The notes: a model not told the origin generated them from the letters alone. DNA of 7,908 bases from Candidatus Sulfotelmatobacter sp. (GCA_030040725.1 JASHTD010000051.1:1-7908), one strand, 5' to 3'; shown: positions 1 through 6,792, counted from the stretch's first letter. Numbers and translations are program-made.

Positions 1-260
1 ACGTTGACCTTGAATGTGGTGGGCTGGTCCTGTGCGGTAATTTCGGCCGTAGCCTGCTGATTTGTGCTCGGCGAAGTCGCAGAGCCGGTTGAGGACACCG
101 CTGGGGTCGTGCCTTGGCCCCACGCCAAGGTCGACCCGAGAATGACTACGCACGCAAATAAAAGGGCGAGGGAAAAGAGGCGGCGGAACAATTGCCCTGG
201 ACGATTCTGTCTCCAGGCACGACGCGCGGAAGAAAACGGCGAGGCTTCCGGAGTATTCAT
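1..260 (-). CDS. Exported protein, N-terminal part (possible VWFA-related acidobacterial protein)
   Basis: The minus strand is open from an ATG at 260 to the left window edge, giving 86 residues and no stop. A basic stretch (R13, R14, R17, R20, R26, R27) is followed by a hydrophobic segment at about residues 28-46 (LFSLALLFACVVILGSTLA) and a likely signal peptidase I site near AWG-Q (48/49). The mature start is rich in Thr, Ser, Ala and Gln and ends TTFKVNV at the edge. Acidobacterial secreted proteins with the VWFA-related domain often have a signal peptide, a low-complexity stretch and then a beta strand of the FKVNV type, so that family is my best guess; the domain itself lies outside the window. 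The n-region is long for a signal peptide: an in-frame TTG at 191 would give a more usual one. No clear Shine-Dalgarno precedes the ATG. The coding call is good; the family call is weak. Confidence 0.7.
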   Translation of the reverse strand, partial: MNTPEASPFSSARRAWRQNRPGQLFRRLFSLALLFACVVILGSTLAWGQGTTPAVSSTGSATSPSTNQQATAEITAQDQPTTFKVN

Positions 261-411
261 TGAACACACCAACCGGGGATGAGGGAGGCAGGGGCTCTAG
301 CCGAAGAATCAAACGACTCGCGTGACCCTCGACTAAAAAATCACCGGCCACATTGTACACCGAAGCCGTGCGAGAAGGTTCTCACCATCTGCGGGTCGGA
401 AATCCGGATTC

Positions 412-441
412 GATCGGTCGTGATTGGCCAAGGCACCGATC
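412..441. repeat. Inverted repeat upstream of cheA, possible operator
   Basis: GATCGGT (412-418) and ACCGATC (435-441) are perfect 7-base inverted arms separated by 16 bases. A second palindrome, TTGGCCAA (424-431), sits nearly at the centre. The element ends 5 bases before the -35-like TAAT of the cheA promoter candidate. That position, roughly -55 to -60 from the predicted start, suits an activator site. The long spacer makes an RNA hairpin less likely than a DNA-binding dyad. The function is inferred from position only. Confidence 0.3.
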
Positions 442-446
442 CCCCC

Positions 447-474
447 TAATGAAGACCGCCTGCAGAGTCGATAG
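447..474 (+). promoter_or_regulatory. Weak sigma-28-like promoter candidate for cheA
   Basis: TAAT (447-450), 16 bases, then GTCGATAG (467-474). This resembles the flagellar sigma factor consensus TAAA-N15-GCCGATAA, with TAAT for TAAA, one extra spacer base, and two mismatches in the -10 block. Transcription would start near 481, leaving a leader of about 90 bases. This is the least convincing of four similar elements in the window and is listed mainly because the layout repeats elsewhere. Confidence 0.22.
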
Positions 475-572
475 AAAGACGAGGAATCCCGACGTCTGCT
501 GGCCCGCAGCTAAGAGCTGTCTTACCTTGCGAAGCAGAGAGCGCGGCTGTGGGCTAAAAGAGAACGATAGCT

Positions 573-2912
573 ATGAGCGATGCTGAGATCGTCAAGGATT
601 TTCTGGTTGAGAGCTATGAGAACCTGGACCGGCTTGACCGCGATCTGGTAGAACTCGAGAAAAATCCCCAGGATCGCAACGCGCTGGCCGGGGTGTTTCG
701 CACCATCCACACGATTAAGGGAACCTGCGGGTTCCTTGGCTTCCCAAAGCTGGAAAAAGTCGCTCACGTCGGCGAGAATCTGCTGAGCCGCCTCCGCGAC
801 GGTCACCTGTTGCTTAACCCCGAAATAACAACGGCGCTGCTCGGCATGGTGGATGCCGTGCGGCAGATGCTGAAAGAAATCGAGACGACGGGTGCAGACG
901 GCGAGATCGATTACGCGGAGCTCCGAGACAAGCTCACGCGATTGCAAGAACCGGCCGCACAAGCCGCGAAGACAAACGCGCCAGCCACGAAAATCCAAAG
1001 AGCCGGAACGCCCGATTCGATTGCCCAGGCGTCGAAGCCGCAGGCAACCGATGTGGAGATTCAGCCGGAAACCAACCGGTCGCGCAGCGAGGGTGACGAG
1101 CCGAGCGAGAAATCGGCAGAAAGTGGCGCAGCGCGAGCGGCAGAAACCGAAGGCCAGAAGAATCAGCCGGCTTCGGCCGGGTCGGCGAGCGCTTCAGAGA
1201 GTACGGTTCGAGTGCATGTCGGTCTGCTCGACAAAGTGATGACTCTGGTCGGAGAACTGGTGCTGGCACGCAACCAGGTGCTGCAATATACGGGTCGCGT
1301 GCAGGACCCCGGCTTTCTCGCAGCTTCGCAGCGCCTGAACCTGATTACCACCGAACTGCAGGAAGGAATCATGAAGACGCGCATGCAGCCGATCGGGAAT
1401 ATCTGGGGACAGTTTCCCCGCACGGTGCGTGATGTGGCCCTCGGCTGCGGCAAGCAAGTCAAGATCGAAATGGAGGGCAAGGAAACCGAGCTGGATAAGA
1501 CGATTATTGAGGCGATCAAGGATCCTCTCACCCACCTGGTGCGCAACTCCGTAGACCACGGAATCGAACTTCCCGAGGACCGCGTGAAGAAGGGGAAAGA
1601 GCCCATCGGCCGGCTGATTCTACGCGCCTTTCATGAAGGCGGCCAGGTGAATATTGAAATCAGTGACGATGGGGCGGGCTTGAATTTCGACCGCATTCGT
1701 AAGAAAGCTGTGGAACGAGGAGTCATCACTTCGGACCAAGCGCTGAAGATGAGCGAGCGGGAGATCTTTAATTTGATTTTCTTGCCGGGTTTCTCGACGG
1801 CGGAAAAAGTCACTAACGTCTCCGGGCGCGGCGTAGGTATGGATGTGGTGAAGACCAATGTCGAACGCATCGGCGGCAGCGTCGGGGTGCAGTCGACCGC
1901 GGGTCAGGGAACCACTGTCAAAGTGAAAATTCCGTTGACCCTCGCGATTATTCCTGCGCTGGTCGTGACCTGTGCCGGGGAACGCTACGCCATCCCCCAA
2001 CTGAGCTTGCTGGAACTGGTGCGACTGGAGGGCGACAAAGCAATCAAGGGAGTCGAGTTGGTGCATGGCGCTCCGGTCTACCGGCTGCGCGGACGCTTGC
2101 TGCCGCTGGTGTTTCTGGATCGCGAACTCGGGGTTGCCGCGGATGCGAATGGCGGCACGGCCAACAACGGCGTGGTCAATATTGTTGTTTTGCAGGCCGA
2201 CGAGCGCCAGTTCGGATTGGTGGTCGATCAGATCAACGACACAGAAGAAATCGTGGTCAAGCCGCTGCGCAAACAGTTGAAAAGCATTCGCACGTTTGCC
2301 GGATCGAGCATCATGGGCGACGGCAAGGTGGCGCTGATCCTGGATGTGCTCGGGCTCGCGCAGCGCGCGAACGTTGTCTCGCAGAGCCGGGAGCGGACAG
2401 CGTCCGAAAAAACCGCGGAAACGGCACACCAGGCCACGGAGAAGCAAGCGTTCCTGCTCTTTGCCGGACCGGGCGATTCGCGCATGGCGATTCCGTTGAG
2501 CACTCTGGCGCGACTGGAGGAATTTCCCGTTGCCCACGTGGAAATGTCGGGCAGCCGGTGGGTCACGCAATATCGCGGCCAAATCCTGCCGTTGATTCGC
2601 CTAGACGTGGTCATGGAAGAACGCCGCGCCCGGCTGCGGGCGCTGCAAAGCGCGCCGCCAAATCCCGATGCCGGGCCAGTGCAGGTCCTGGTGTTGAATC
2701 ACGAAGGCCGATCGTTTGGGTTGGTTGTCGAACAGATTCTCGACATTGTGGAAGACCGGGCAGCGGTGAAATCGGCGGCGACCCGCGATTCAGTGCTCTA
2801 TTCCGTGGTCATCGGCGAACGGGTCACCGAGTTGCTGGATGTTCCATCCATTTTGCGCAAAGCGGAGGCCGACGCAAAAGGAATTGCTGCGGGCGGTGGA
2901 GGCGTGAACTGA
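573..2912 (+). CDS. cheA: Chemotaxis histidine kinase CheA with tandem CheW-like domains
   Basis: CheA (779 aa) autophosphorylates on a histidine under receptor control and passes phosphate to response regulators at the cytoplasmic receptor array. An HPt domain spans about residues 3-125, with phospho-acceptor His46 in HTIKGTCGFLG. Residues 126-210 are a Ser/Ala/Glu-rich linker with no recognisable P2 (CheY/CheB-binding) fold. The P3 dimerisation helices cover about 211-275 and include MKTRMQPI. The P4 ATPase follows, with N box HLVRNSVDHGIE (321-332), G1 DDGAGL (365-370), F box FLPGFSTA (403-410) and G2 GRGVGMDVVKTN (418-429), so it looks active. The C-terminus carries two CheW-like domains, at about 455-598 and 624-765; most CheA proteins have one. 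In both, the strands ending FGLVVDQI and FGLVVEQI are easy to see. The ATG fits the start of the HPt helix; its ribosome site is weak. The stop lies 3 bases before cheW, indicating co-transcription. Confidence 0.96.
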   Translation: MSDAEIVKDFLVESYENLDRLDRDLVELEKNPQDRNALAGVFRTIHTIKGTCGFLGFPKLEKVAHVGENLLSRLRDGHLLLNPEITTALLGMVDAVRQMLKEIETTGADGEIDYAELRDKLTRLQEPAAQAAKTNAPATKIQRAGTPDSIAQASKPQATDVEIQPETNRSRSEGDEPSEKSAESGAARAAETEGQKNQPASAGSASASESTVRVHVGLLDKVMTLVGELVLARNQVLQYTGRVQDPGFLAASQRLNLITTELQEGIMKTRMQPIGNIWGQFPRTVRDVALGCGKQVKIEMEGKETELDKTIIEAIKDPLTHLVRNSVDHGIELPEDRVKKGKEPIGRLILRAFHEGGQVNIEISDDGAGLNFDRIRKKAVERGVITSDQALKMSEREIFNLIFLPGFSTAEKVTNVSGRGVGMDVVKTNVERIGGSVGVQSTAGQGTTVKVKIPLTLAIIPALVVTCAGERYAIPQLSLLELVRLEGDKAIKGVELVHGAPVYRLRGRLLPLVFLDRELGVAADANGGTANNGVVNIVVLQADERQFGLVVDQINDTEEIVVKPLRKQLKSIRTFAGSSIMGDGKVALILDVLGLAQRANVVSQSRERTASEKTAETAHQATEKQAFLLFAGPGDSRMAIPLSTLARLEEFPVAHVEMSGSRWVTQYRGQILPLIRLDVVMEERRARLRALQSAPPNPDAGPVQVLVLNHEGRSFGLVVEQILDIVEDRAAVKSAATRDSVLYSVVIGERVTELLDVPSILRKAEADAKGIAAGGGGVN

Positions 2913-2915
2913 TTC

Positions 2916-3380
2916 ATGGCACAGACTTCGCAATTTTGCACCTTCTATTTGGATAAGCTGCTGTTCGGCGTGGAACTGAAAGGTGTGCAGGAGGTCATTC
3001 GCTCTCTGGAAATGACCCGGCTTCCACTTGCTCCCGCGGTGGTGCGAGGACTGATGAACCTGCGGGGACAGATTGTCACGGCCGTGGATTTACGGCGGCG
3101 GCTCAATCTGGCAGCGGCTGCGCCCGGAGCAATCGTGATGAATGTGGTGGTGCGCTCCGAAGATGGAGCGGTCAGTTTGCTGGTGGATGAAATCGGCGAT
3201 GTGGTCGAGGTCGAAGAAAGCAGTTTTGAGGCCCCTCCCGAAACCCTGCGCGGCTCGGTGCGCACGATGATTCTGGGAGTTCACAAATTGAACGACCGGC
3301 TCATGCACGTGCTGGACATTGAAAAGGCTTGCCAGATGACGGACGTTGCCGAAGCCGCCTCCTTCGGCCGATCGCATTAG
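2916..3380 (+). CDS. cheW: Chemotaxis coupling protein CheW
   Basis: A single-domain CheW (154 aa) that bridges chemoreceptor tips to the P5 region of CheA and so links receptor state to kinase activity. It covers one CheW fold almost end to end: an opening strand (FCTFYLDKLLFGVEL), the conserved PLAPAVVRGLMNLRGQIVTA region at about residues 37-56 with the invariant NLRG, the strand AVSLLVDEIGDVVEV at about 85-99, and a closing helix-strand (RLMHVLDIEKAC, about 128-139). Length is normal and no extra domain is fused. It starts 3 bases after the cheA stop. A GGAGG (2898-2902) inside the end of cheA could serve as ribosome site, though its 13-base spacing is long, so translational coupling to cheA is likely. 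It converges with the EAL-HDOD gene across about 70 bases in which no strong terminator hairpin is visible. Confidence 0.95.
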   Translation: MAQTSQFCTFYLDKLLFGVELKGVQEVIRSLEMTRLPLAPAVVRGLMNLRGQIVTAVDLRRRLNLAAAAPGAIVMNVVVRSEDGAVSLLVDEIGDVVEVEESSFEAPPETLRGSVRTMILGVHKLNDRLMHVLDIEKACQMTDVAEAASFGRSH

Positions 3381-3451
3381 TCGTCACCGCGCCGCGATTT
3401 CTTAGTGTCAATTCGGACTATTGTGTAAATTGAAGAAAACGCCTGGGCCTG

Positions 3452-4711
3452 CTACGATCCGCTAAACTCGCGGGCCCATTGCATCGCCTGCCAGTAGGCT
3501 TGCGCCACATCGGTTTCTTCCAGATGAAGCTGCCTGCTGAGGTCACTCACTGCCTGCCACTCGCCGGACTCTTGCGCCAGCATAAGCTGATAAAACGGCC
3601 GCAAACGCCCGACCTTTCCCAGCAGAACCATTTTGCTTTCCTGATCGATGGGAATGTTATCGAGAACCTGCTGCATAGGCATCTCGAGAATGCAATCCAT
3701 GAGAGAAAGCATGCCCATGAGAAACAGGTCGGAGTCTCCGTGCTGAATCTTGGGCGAGAGCAGCTCGCAGAAGCGGGCGCGAACCAAAGCCGAAAGAACC
3801 AGATCCGTGGTCTTGCCCTGCCCTGCGCCAAGGGTGGCGACTAGGCGAATCCAGCGGCGCACCTCGCGCTCGCCCAGGATCGAGAGTGCGTGCCGGACCG
3901 AGTGAATCTCCGAGGCGAAGCCGAAGGCTGCGGAGTTCAAATAGCGCAGCAAACGGTAGCAGAGCGATGCTTCGCCTTTGACCAGATTCTCGAGGGCCCG
4001 CACGTTCAGTTCCGGTTCGGAAACTGCTTTCAGCATGCGCACGTAATTGATGCGGTTGGCCGGAATTTCATGAGCGGTCAGCAGTTCCGGGCGGCGGAAG
4101 AAGTATCCCTGGAAATAGACAAAGCCGGCTTTCTTGGCAGCTAAAAACTCCTCCCGTGTCTCCACTTTTTCCGCCAGCATGCGGCAGCGCCAGGGGCCAT
4201 ATTTCTCGGCCATGGCAGCGGCGTCTGCCTGAGAAACAGCGCGCAGATCGACCTTGATGATGTCAGCGAGATCAGTAAGGATCTCGCGCGGATCCTTGGG
4301 GGCGAAGTCATCAAGCGCGATCATGTACCCCGCCTGCTTCATGCGCCGGCAGGCGGCGATCACTAACTCGTCCGCGGGAACGCTTTCCAGAACCTCGATC
4401 ACAACCTGAGCCGACGGCAGCAGTGTGACGTATTCCTTGAGCAAGACATCGCGCGTGCAATTGATAAAGGCGCGGCGGCCGTCGCAAAGCACATCGAGTC
4501 CCATCACCAGCGAGGTGTTCAAGGTGCTGCGCGAGGCAGAGTCGACATCGGGATTGCAGAAGAAGTCTTCCACGCCGTTGCGGAAGAGGAGTTCGTAACC
4601 GAAAACTGCTTCGTCGACCGTGAGAATCGTCTGCCGGGCAACGAACTGCGTTCCCGGCCGGTGTGCCGGTTGGGCCTTCTCGGGGCTGGGAGCCGAAGAC
4701 GCGCCTGTCAC
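3452..4711 (-). CDS. EAL-HDOD signalling protein (YuxH/CdgJ type)
   Basis: A cytoplasmic regulator with an N-terminal c-di-GMP phosphodiesterase-like EAL domain (about residues 22-210) and a C-terminal HDOD domain (about 225-405). From the GTG at 4711 it is 419 aa. The EAL signature is the ELL variant: E40 in GYELLFR. Other catalytic positions are present: N84 (FINCT), E106 and E109 (VIEVLES), D134/D135 (ALDDFA), K153 (IIKVDL), E181 (AEKVET) and Q201 (FQGYFF). The usual DFGTGYSS loop 6 is replaced by DFAPKDPRE, so activity is doubtful. HDOD shows LLRYLNSAAFGF and an ALSILG helix. Start: the frame stays open to a TTG at 4780, but the extra 23 codons include TTA, CTT, ATA and AGG, lack a spaced ribosome site and overlap a promoter-like element. 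GTG 4711 is the last start candidate before the conserved FVARQ. Relatives such as Vibrio cholerae CdgJ affect motility, which fits the neighbours. Confidence 0.9.
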   Translation of the reverse strand: MTGASSAPSPEKAQPAHRPGTQFVARQTILTVDEAVFGYELLFRNGVEDFFCNPDVDSASRSTLNTSLVMGLDVLCDGRRAFINCTRDVLLKEYVTLLPSAQVVIEVLESVPADELVIAACRRMKQAGYMIALDDFAPKDPREILTDLADIIKVDLRAVSQADAAAMAEKYGPWRCRMLAEKVETREEFLAAKKAGFVYFQGYFFRRPELLTAHEIPANRINYVRMLKAVSEPELNVRALENLVKGEASLCYRLLRYLNSAAFGFASEIHSVRHALSILGEREVRRWIRLVATLGAGQGKTTDLVLSALVRARFCELLSPKIQHGDSDLFLMGMLSLMDCILEMPMQQVLDNIPIDQESKMVLLGKVGRLRPFYQLMLAQESGEWQAVSDLSRQLHLEETDVAQAYWQAMQWAREFSGS

Positions 4712-4718
4712 AGGTTCT

Positions 4719-4746
4719 TCATCGGCGCAAACAGCACCAAGGATTA
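4719..4746 (-). promoter_or_regulatory. Sigma-28-like promoter candidate for the EAL-HDOD gene
   Basis: On the minus strand, TAAT (plus 4743-4746), 16 bases, then GCCGATGA (plus 4719-4726). The GCCGAT core of the flagellar sigma factor -10 box is perfect. Transcription would start at about 4711-4714, at or just before the GTG at 4711, giving a leaderless or nearly leaderless mRNA. The element lies inside the coding extension implied by the alternative TTG start at 4780, so it and that start are mutually exclusive. Confidence 0.35.
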
Positions 4747-4829
4747 TTGCGGAAAGTAACGATGGCTCGGGCCTGCCCAAAACCTTGACTATGTTTGGCG
4801 TCTGTACTTGTCCATGAGAGGCGTGGGGC

Positions 4830-4857
4830 TAAAGGCTTGTGCCTTCAACGCCGATGG
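4830..4857 (+). promoter_or_regulatory. Sigma-28-like promoter candidate for the chemoreceptor gene
   Basis: TAAAG (4830-4834) begins a -35-like block; 16 bases after TAAA comes GCCGATGG (4850-4857). Escherichia coli FliA promoters read TAAAGTTT-N11-GCCGATAA and Bacillus subtilis SigD accepts TAAA-N14-16-GCCGATAT, so both boxes and the spacing are acceptable. Transcription would begin near 4864 with a leader of about 60 bases. A small dyad AAGGC-TTGT-GCCTT (4832-4845) overlaps the -35 box and spacer. Chemoreceptor genes are classic FliA targets. Confidence 0.45.
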
Positions 4858-4913
4858 AAAGGTCGGTGAAAGTTTGCGCAGGCTCCGGCAGTGCGCGCTC
4901 GCGGAGCAACTCC

Positions 4914-4920
4914 GAGGAGG
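4914..4920 (+). promoter_or_regulatory. Strong ribosome binding site of the chemoreceptor gene
   Basis: GAGGAGG ends 5 bases before the ATG at 4926. It is the only near-perfect, well-spaced Shine-Dalgarno in the window; cheA has a weak one. It fixes the receptor start and suggests high translation, as expected for a receptor needed in excess over kinase. Confidence 0.85.
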
Positions 4921-4925
4921 GTTAG

Positions 4926-6590
4926 ATGAGGTTAACGCTTGGCAAGAAACTTGGTCTTGGGTTTGGCACAATCCTCGCGCTCATGATCATCAGCGCGGTG
5001 CTCAGCGGCATGAGGGCGAAGAGCTTGAAGGAAGGCCAGGACAAAGTGATCGCCGTGCGCGTCCCTACCATCCACGCTCTGAAGGACCTGCAGAGAGATC
5101 TGAATCAGACACAGAGCAAAGGGCGGCAGGCGTGCCTTGCAGGCAGCCAAACGGAGCGGTGGAACGCGGCTAAGAGTGCGTTTGATTCAGCGTGGGAAGA
5201 ACTTGGCAGCGACACCGCGACCCTCGATTCGCTTGCACCGTATTGGATTCTGCAGGCTAACCGCGACCGCCTGGTGGAAGCGGAACGGAAGATTGTGGAG
5301 CTTCGCCAAATGCAGGAAGCGGCCATGAAGCATGCCGCCAGCGGGGAGCACGATGCTGTCGTCAAAGCTGGAAACGAATTCGCCGACAATGCCACACCCG
5401 CAACCGAAGCGATCAAGAAAGCCCTGGGCGACATTGTCGATTCCAACGACAAATTGATGCTCGATGAGAATACGGATATGGGCGCGCAGGCCAAGACATT
5501 AATCCTCACCGTCTTATTGACCACCCTCGTTGCGATTGCCATCGGCATCTTCGTTGCTATTTCCCTCGGCCGCAACATTGCCGGGGCCACACACTCGGTG
5601 CTGGCGCAGGCTGAAGCCATCGCCGCAGGCGACTTGACGCGGGACGACTTAACAGTACGCAGCAAGGATGAGCTTGGGGAACTGACGCTGGCTATCAACA
5701 AGATGAATGGCAGCCTCAAGACCATGATTGCGTCGATTACAGGACATTCCTTGCGCGTGTCGAGCGCGAGCGAGGAGTTGTCGAATACCAGCCAGCAAAT
5801 TTCGGCAAATTCGGAGGAGACCTCTGCGCAGGCGAAGGTGGTTTCCGATTCGGCGCAGCAGGTCAGCCAGAACCTGCAGACGGTGGCGACTGGAGCGGAA
5901 GAGATGGGCGTCAGCATCCGCGAAATCGCCAAGAATGCGACGGAGGCGGCAAAAGTTGCAACCTCGGCTGTGAAAGTGGCGGAGACGACAACGGCGACGG
6001 TATCGAAGCTGGGCGAGTCGTCCAATGAGATTGGGCAGGTGATTAAGGTCATTACGTCGATTGCCCAACAAACGAACCTACTGGCGCTGAATGCGACCAT
6101 CGAAGCCGCGCGCGCCGGGGAAGCGGGCAAAGGCTTTGCCGTGGTGGCGAATGAAGTAAAGGAACTCGCCAAGGAGACGGCGAAGGCCACGGAAGACATC
6201 AGCCGGAAGATTGAAGCCATCCAGGGCGATACGAAGGCTGCCGTAGAGGCGATTGCATCAATCAGCGAAGTGATCAATCAGGTGAATGGGATTTCGAACA
6301 CGATTGCCACGGCCGTGGAGGAGCAGAATGCGACGACGAATGAGATGGCCCGGAATGTGAGCGAGGCGGCAAACAGTAGCGGGGAGATTACGAGCAACAT
6401 AAACGGAGTGGCGCAGGCTGCGGAGAGCACGTCGCGGGGAGCGACGGACACGCAGCGCGCGGCGCAGCAATTGGTCGAGACCTCGGCCGAACTCAGGCGG
6501 CTGGTGGAGCAGTTCAAGATCAACGCCGCCGACCAGCGACGGGCAGAACAGCAGCCGTATATGGGCATGGCAGCGCATGCGGGGGCGTGA
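4926..6590 (+). CDS. Methyl-accepting chemotaxis protein
   Basis: An inner-membrane chemoreceptor (554 aa) that senses a periplasmic signal and controls CheA through CheW. Order: TM1 at about residues 9-28, a mostly helical periplasmic region at 29-190 resembling four-helix-bundle (4HB_MCP) sensors, TM2 at about 191-213, HAMP at 214-268, then the signalling coiled coil to about 530. The hairpin tip that contacts CheA and CheW is intact, with IAQQTNLLALNATIEAARAG (379-398) and GKGFAVVANEVKELA after it. ATAVEEQNAT (461-470) matches the methylation-site consensus fully; SEELSN and GAEEMG around residues 283 and 325 are partial matches. The tail ends MGMAAHAGA without the NWETF-type CheR/CheB tether. 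Cys70 is the only obvious periplasmic cysteine. The ligand cannot be inferred. The gene stands alone between two intergenic gaps, divergent from the EAL-HDOD gene, which suggests its own promoter. Confidence 0.96.
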   Translation: MRLTLGKKLGLGFGTILALMIISAVLSGMRAKSLKEGQDKVIAVRVPTIHALKDLQRDLNQTQSKGRQACLAGSQTERWNAAKSAFDSAWEELGSDTATLDSLAPYWILQANRDRLVEAERKIVELRQMQEAAMKHAASGEHDAVVKAGNEFADNATPATEAIKKALGDIVDSNDKLMLDENTDMGAQAKTLILTVLLTTLVAIAIGIFVAISLGRNIAGATHSVLAQAEAIAAGDLTRDDLTVRSKDELGELTLAINKMNGSLKTMIASITGHSLRVSSASEELSNTSQQISANSEETSAQAKVVSDSAQQVSQNLQTVATGAEEMGVSIREIAKNATEAAKVATSAVKVAETTTATVSKLGESSNEIGQVIKVITSIAQQTNLLALNATIEAARAGEAGKGFAVVANEVKELAKETAKATEDISRKIEAIQGDTKAAVEAIASISEVINQVNGISNTIATAVEEQNATTNEMARNVSEAANSSGEITSNINGVAQAAESTSRGATDTQRAAQQLVETSAELRRLVEQFKINAADQRRAEQQPYMGMAAHAGA

Positions 6591-6721
6591 CTATTCGGCT
6601 CTTCTGAACTCAAAAATGCCGGTAACCTTTTCCAGAAATTAGGCCGTTCATTTGGATGCCGGCGTAGGCAAGCTTCTCCCTACGAGCCTTCGCTGCTATG
6701 CCTTCCGAGTCCGTTGGTAAC

Positions 6722-6748
6722 TAACGTTTTGCTGAATTTCGCCGAAAT
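6722..6748 (+). promoter_or_regulatory. Sigma-28-like promoter candidate for the porin-like gene
   Basis: TAACGTTT (6722-6729), exactly 11 bases, then GCCGAAAT (6741-6748). Against the FliA consensus TAAAGTTT-N11-GCCGATAA, the -35 block matches at 7 of 8 and the -10 block at 6 of 8 positions with ideal spacing. Transcription would start near 6755, about 38 bases before the ATG at 6793. Confidence 0.33.
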
Positions 6749-6792
6749 ACCCCAGTGATTGCCAGTTTGTGTCCAAATCAACCGGGGAAAAC

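Larger units (their letters stand above)
261..572. other. Intergenic region between the left-edge gene and cheA
   Basis: About 312 bases separate two divergent genes, and I see no convincing gene in them. A plus-strand frame beginning at 353 runs into the start of cheA, has no family resemblance and uses codons unlike its neighbours. For the left-edge gene, the minus strand has a TACAAT hexamer (plus 352-357) that could be a -10 element about 90 bases before the ATG, but no good -35 lies 16-18 bases upstream of it. For cheA, an inverted repeat (412-441) and a weak sigma-28-like element (447-474) are listed separately. Confidence 0.5.

Noticed and set aside
353..586. A 77-codon plus-strand frame just before cheA
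   Set aside because: It overlaps the cheA start, has no domain or good ribosome site, and spans the promoter-like and dyad elements.
1620..2582. A 320-codon open frame on the minus strand opposite cheA
   Set aside because: The plus strand here encodes the ATPase G boxes and the CheW-like domains; the antisense product is His/Gln/Arg-rich and has no family resemblance.
3424..3480. TGGGCC and GGCCCA arms in the convergent cheW/EAL-HDOD gap, as a bidirectional terminator
   Set aside because: The loop is over 20 bases, the stem overlaps the stop codon of the EAL-HDOD gene, and no T-run follows.
4793..4812. GG/GC-spaced element near TTGGCG as a sigma-54 promoter
   Set aside because: The -12 GC dinucleotide is absent at the required spacing.
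4785..4813. TTGACT as a housekeeping sigma-70 promoter for the chemoreceptor gene
   Set aside because: No acceptable -10 hexamer lies 16-18 bases downstream; the later TAAA/GCCGAT element fits better.
5105..6277. A 390-codon open frame on the minus strand opposite the chemoreceptor gene
   Set aside because: It is the antisense shadow of a GC-rich receptor gene with clear TM, HAMP and MCP motifs; its product is Ser/Ala-rich with no recognisable domain.
6663..6684. Inverted repeat CGTAGG-N10-CCTACG after the chemoreceptor gene, as a terminator
   Set aside because: The stem is only 6 base pairs with a 10-base loop and no T-run follows, so it does not qualify as an intrinsic terminator.
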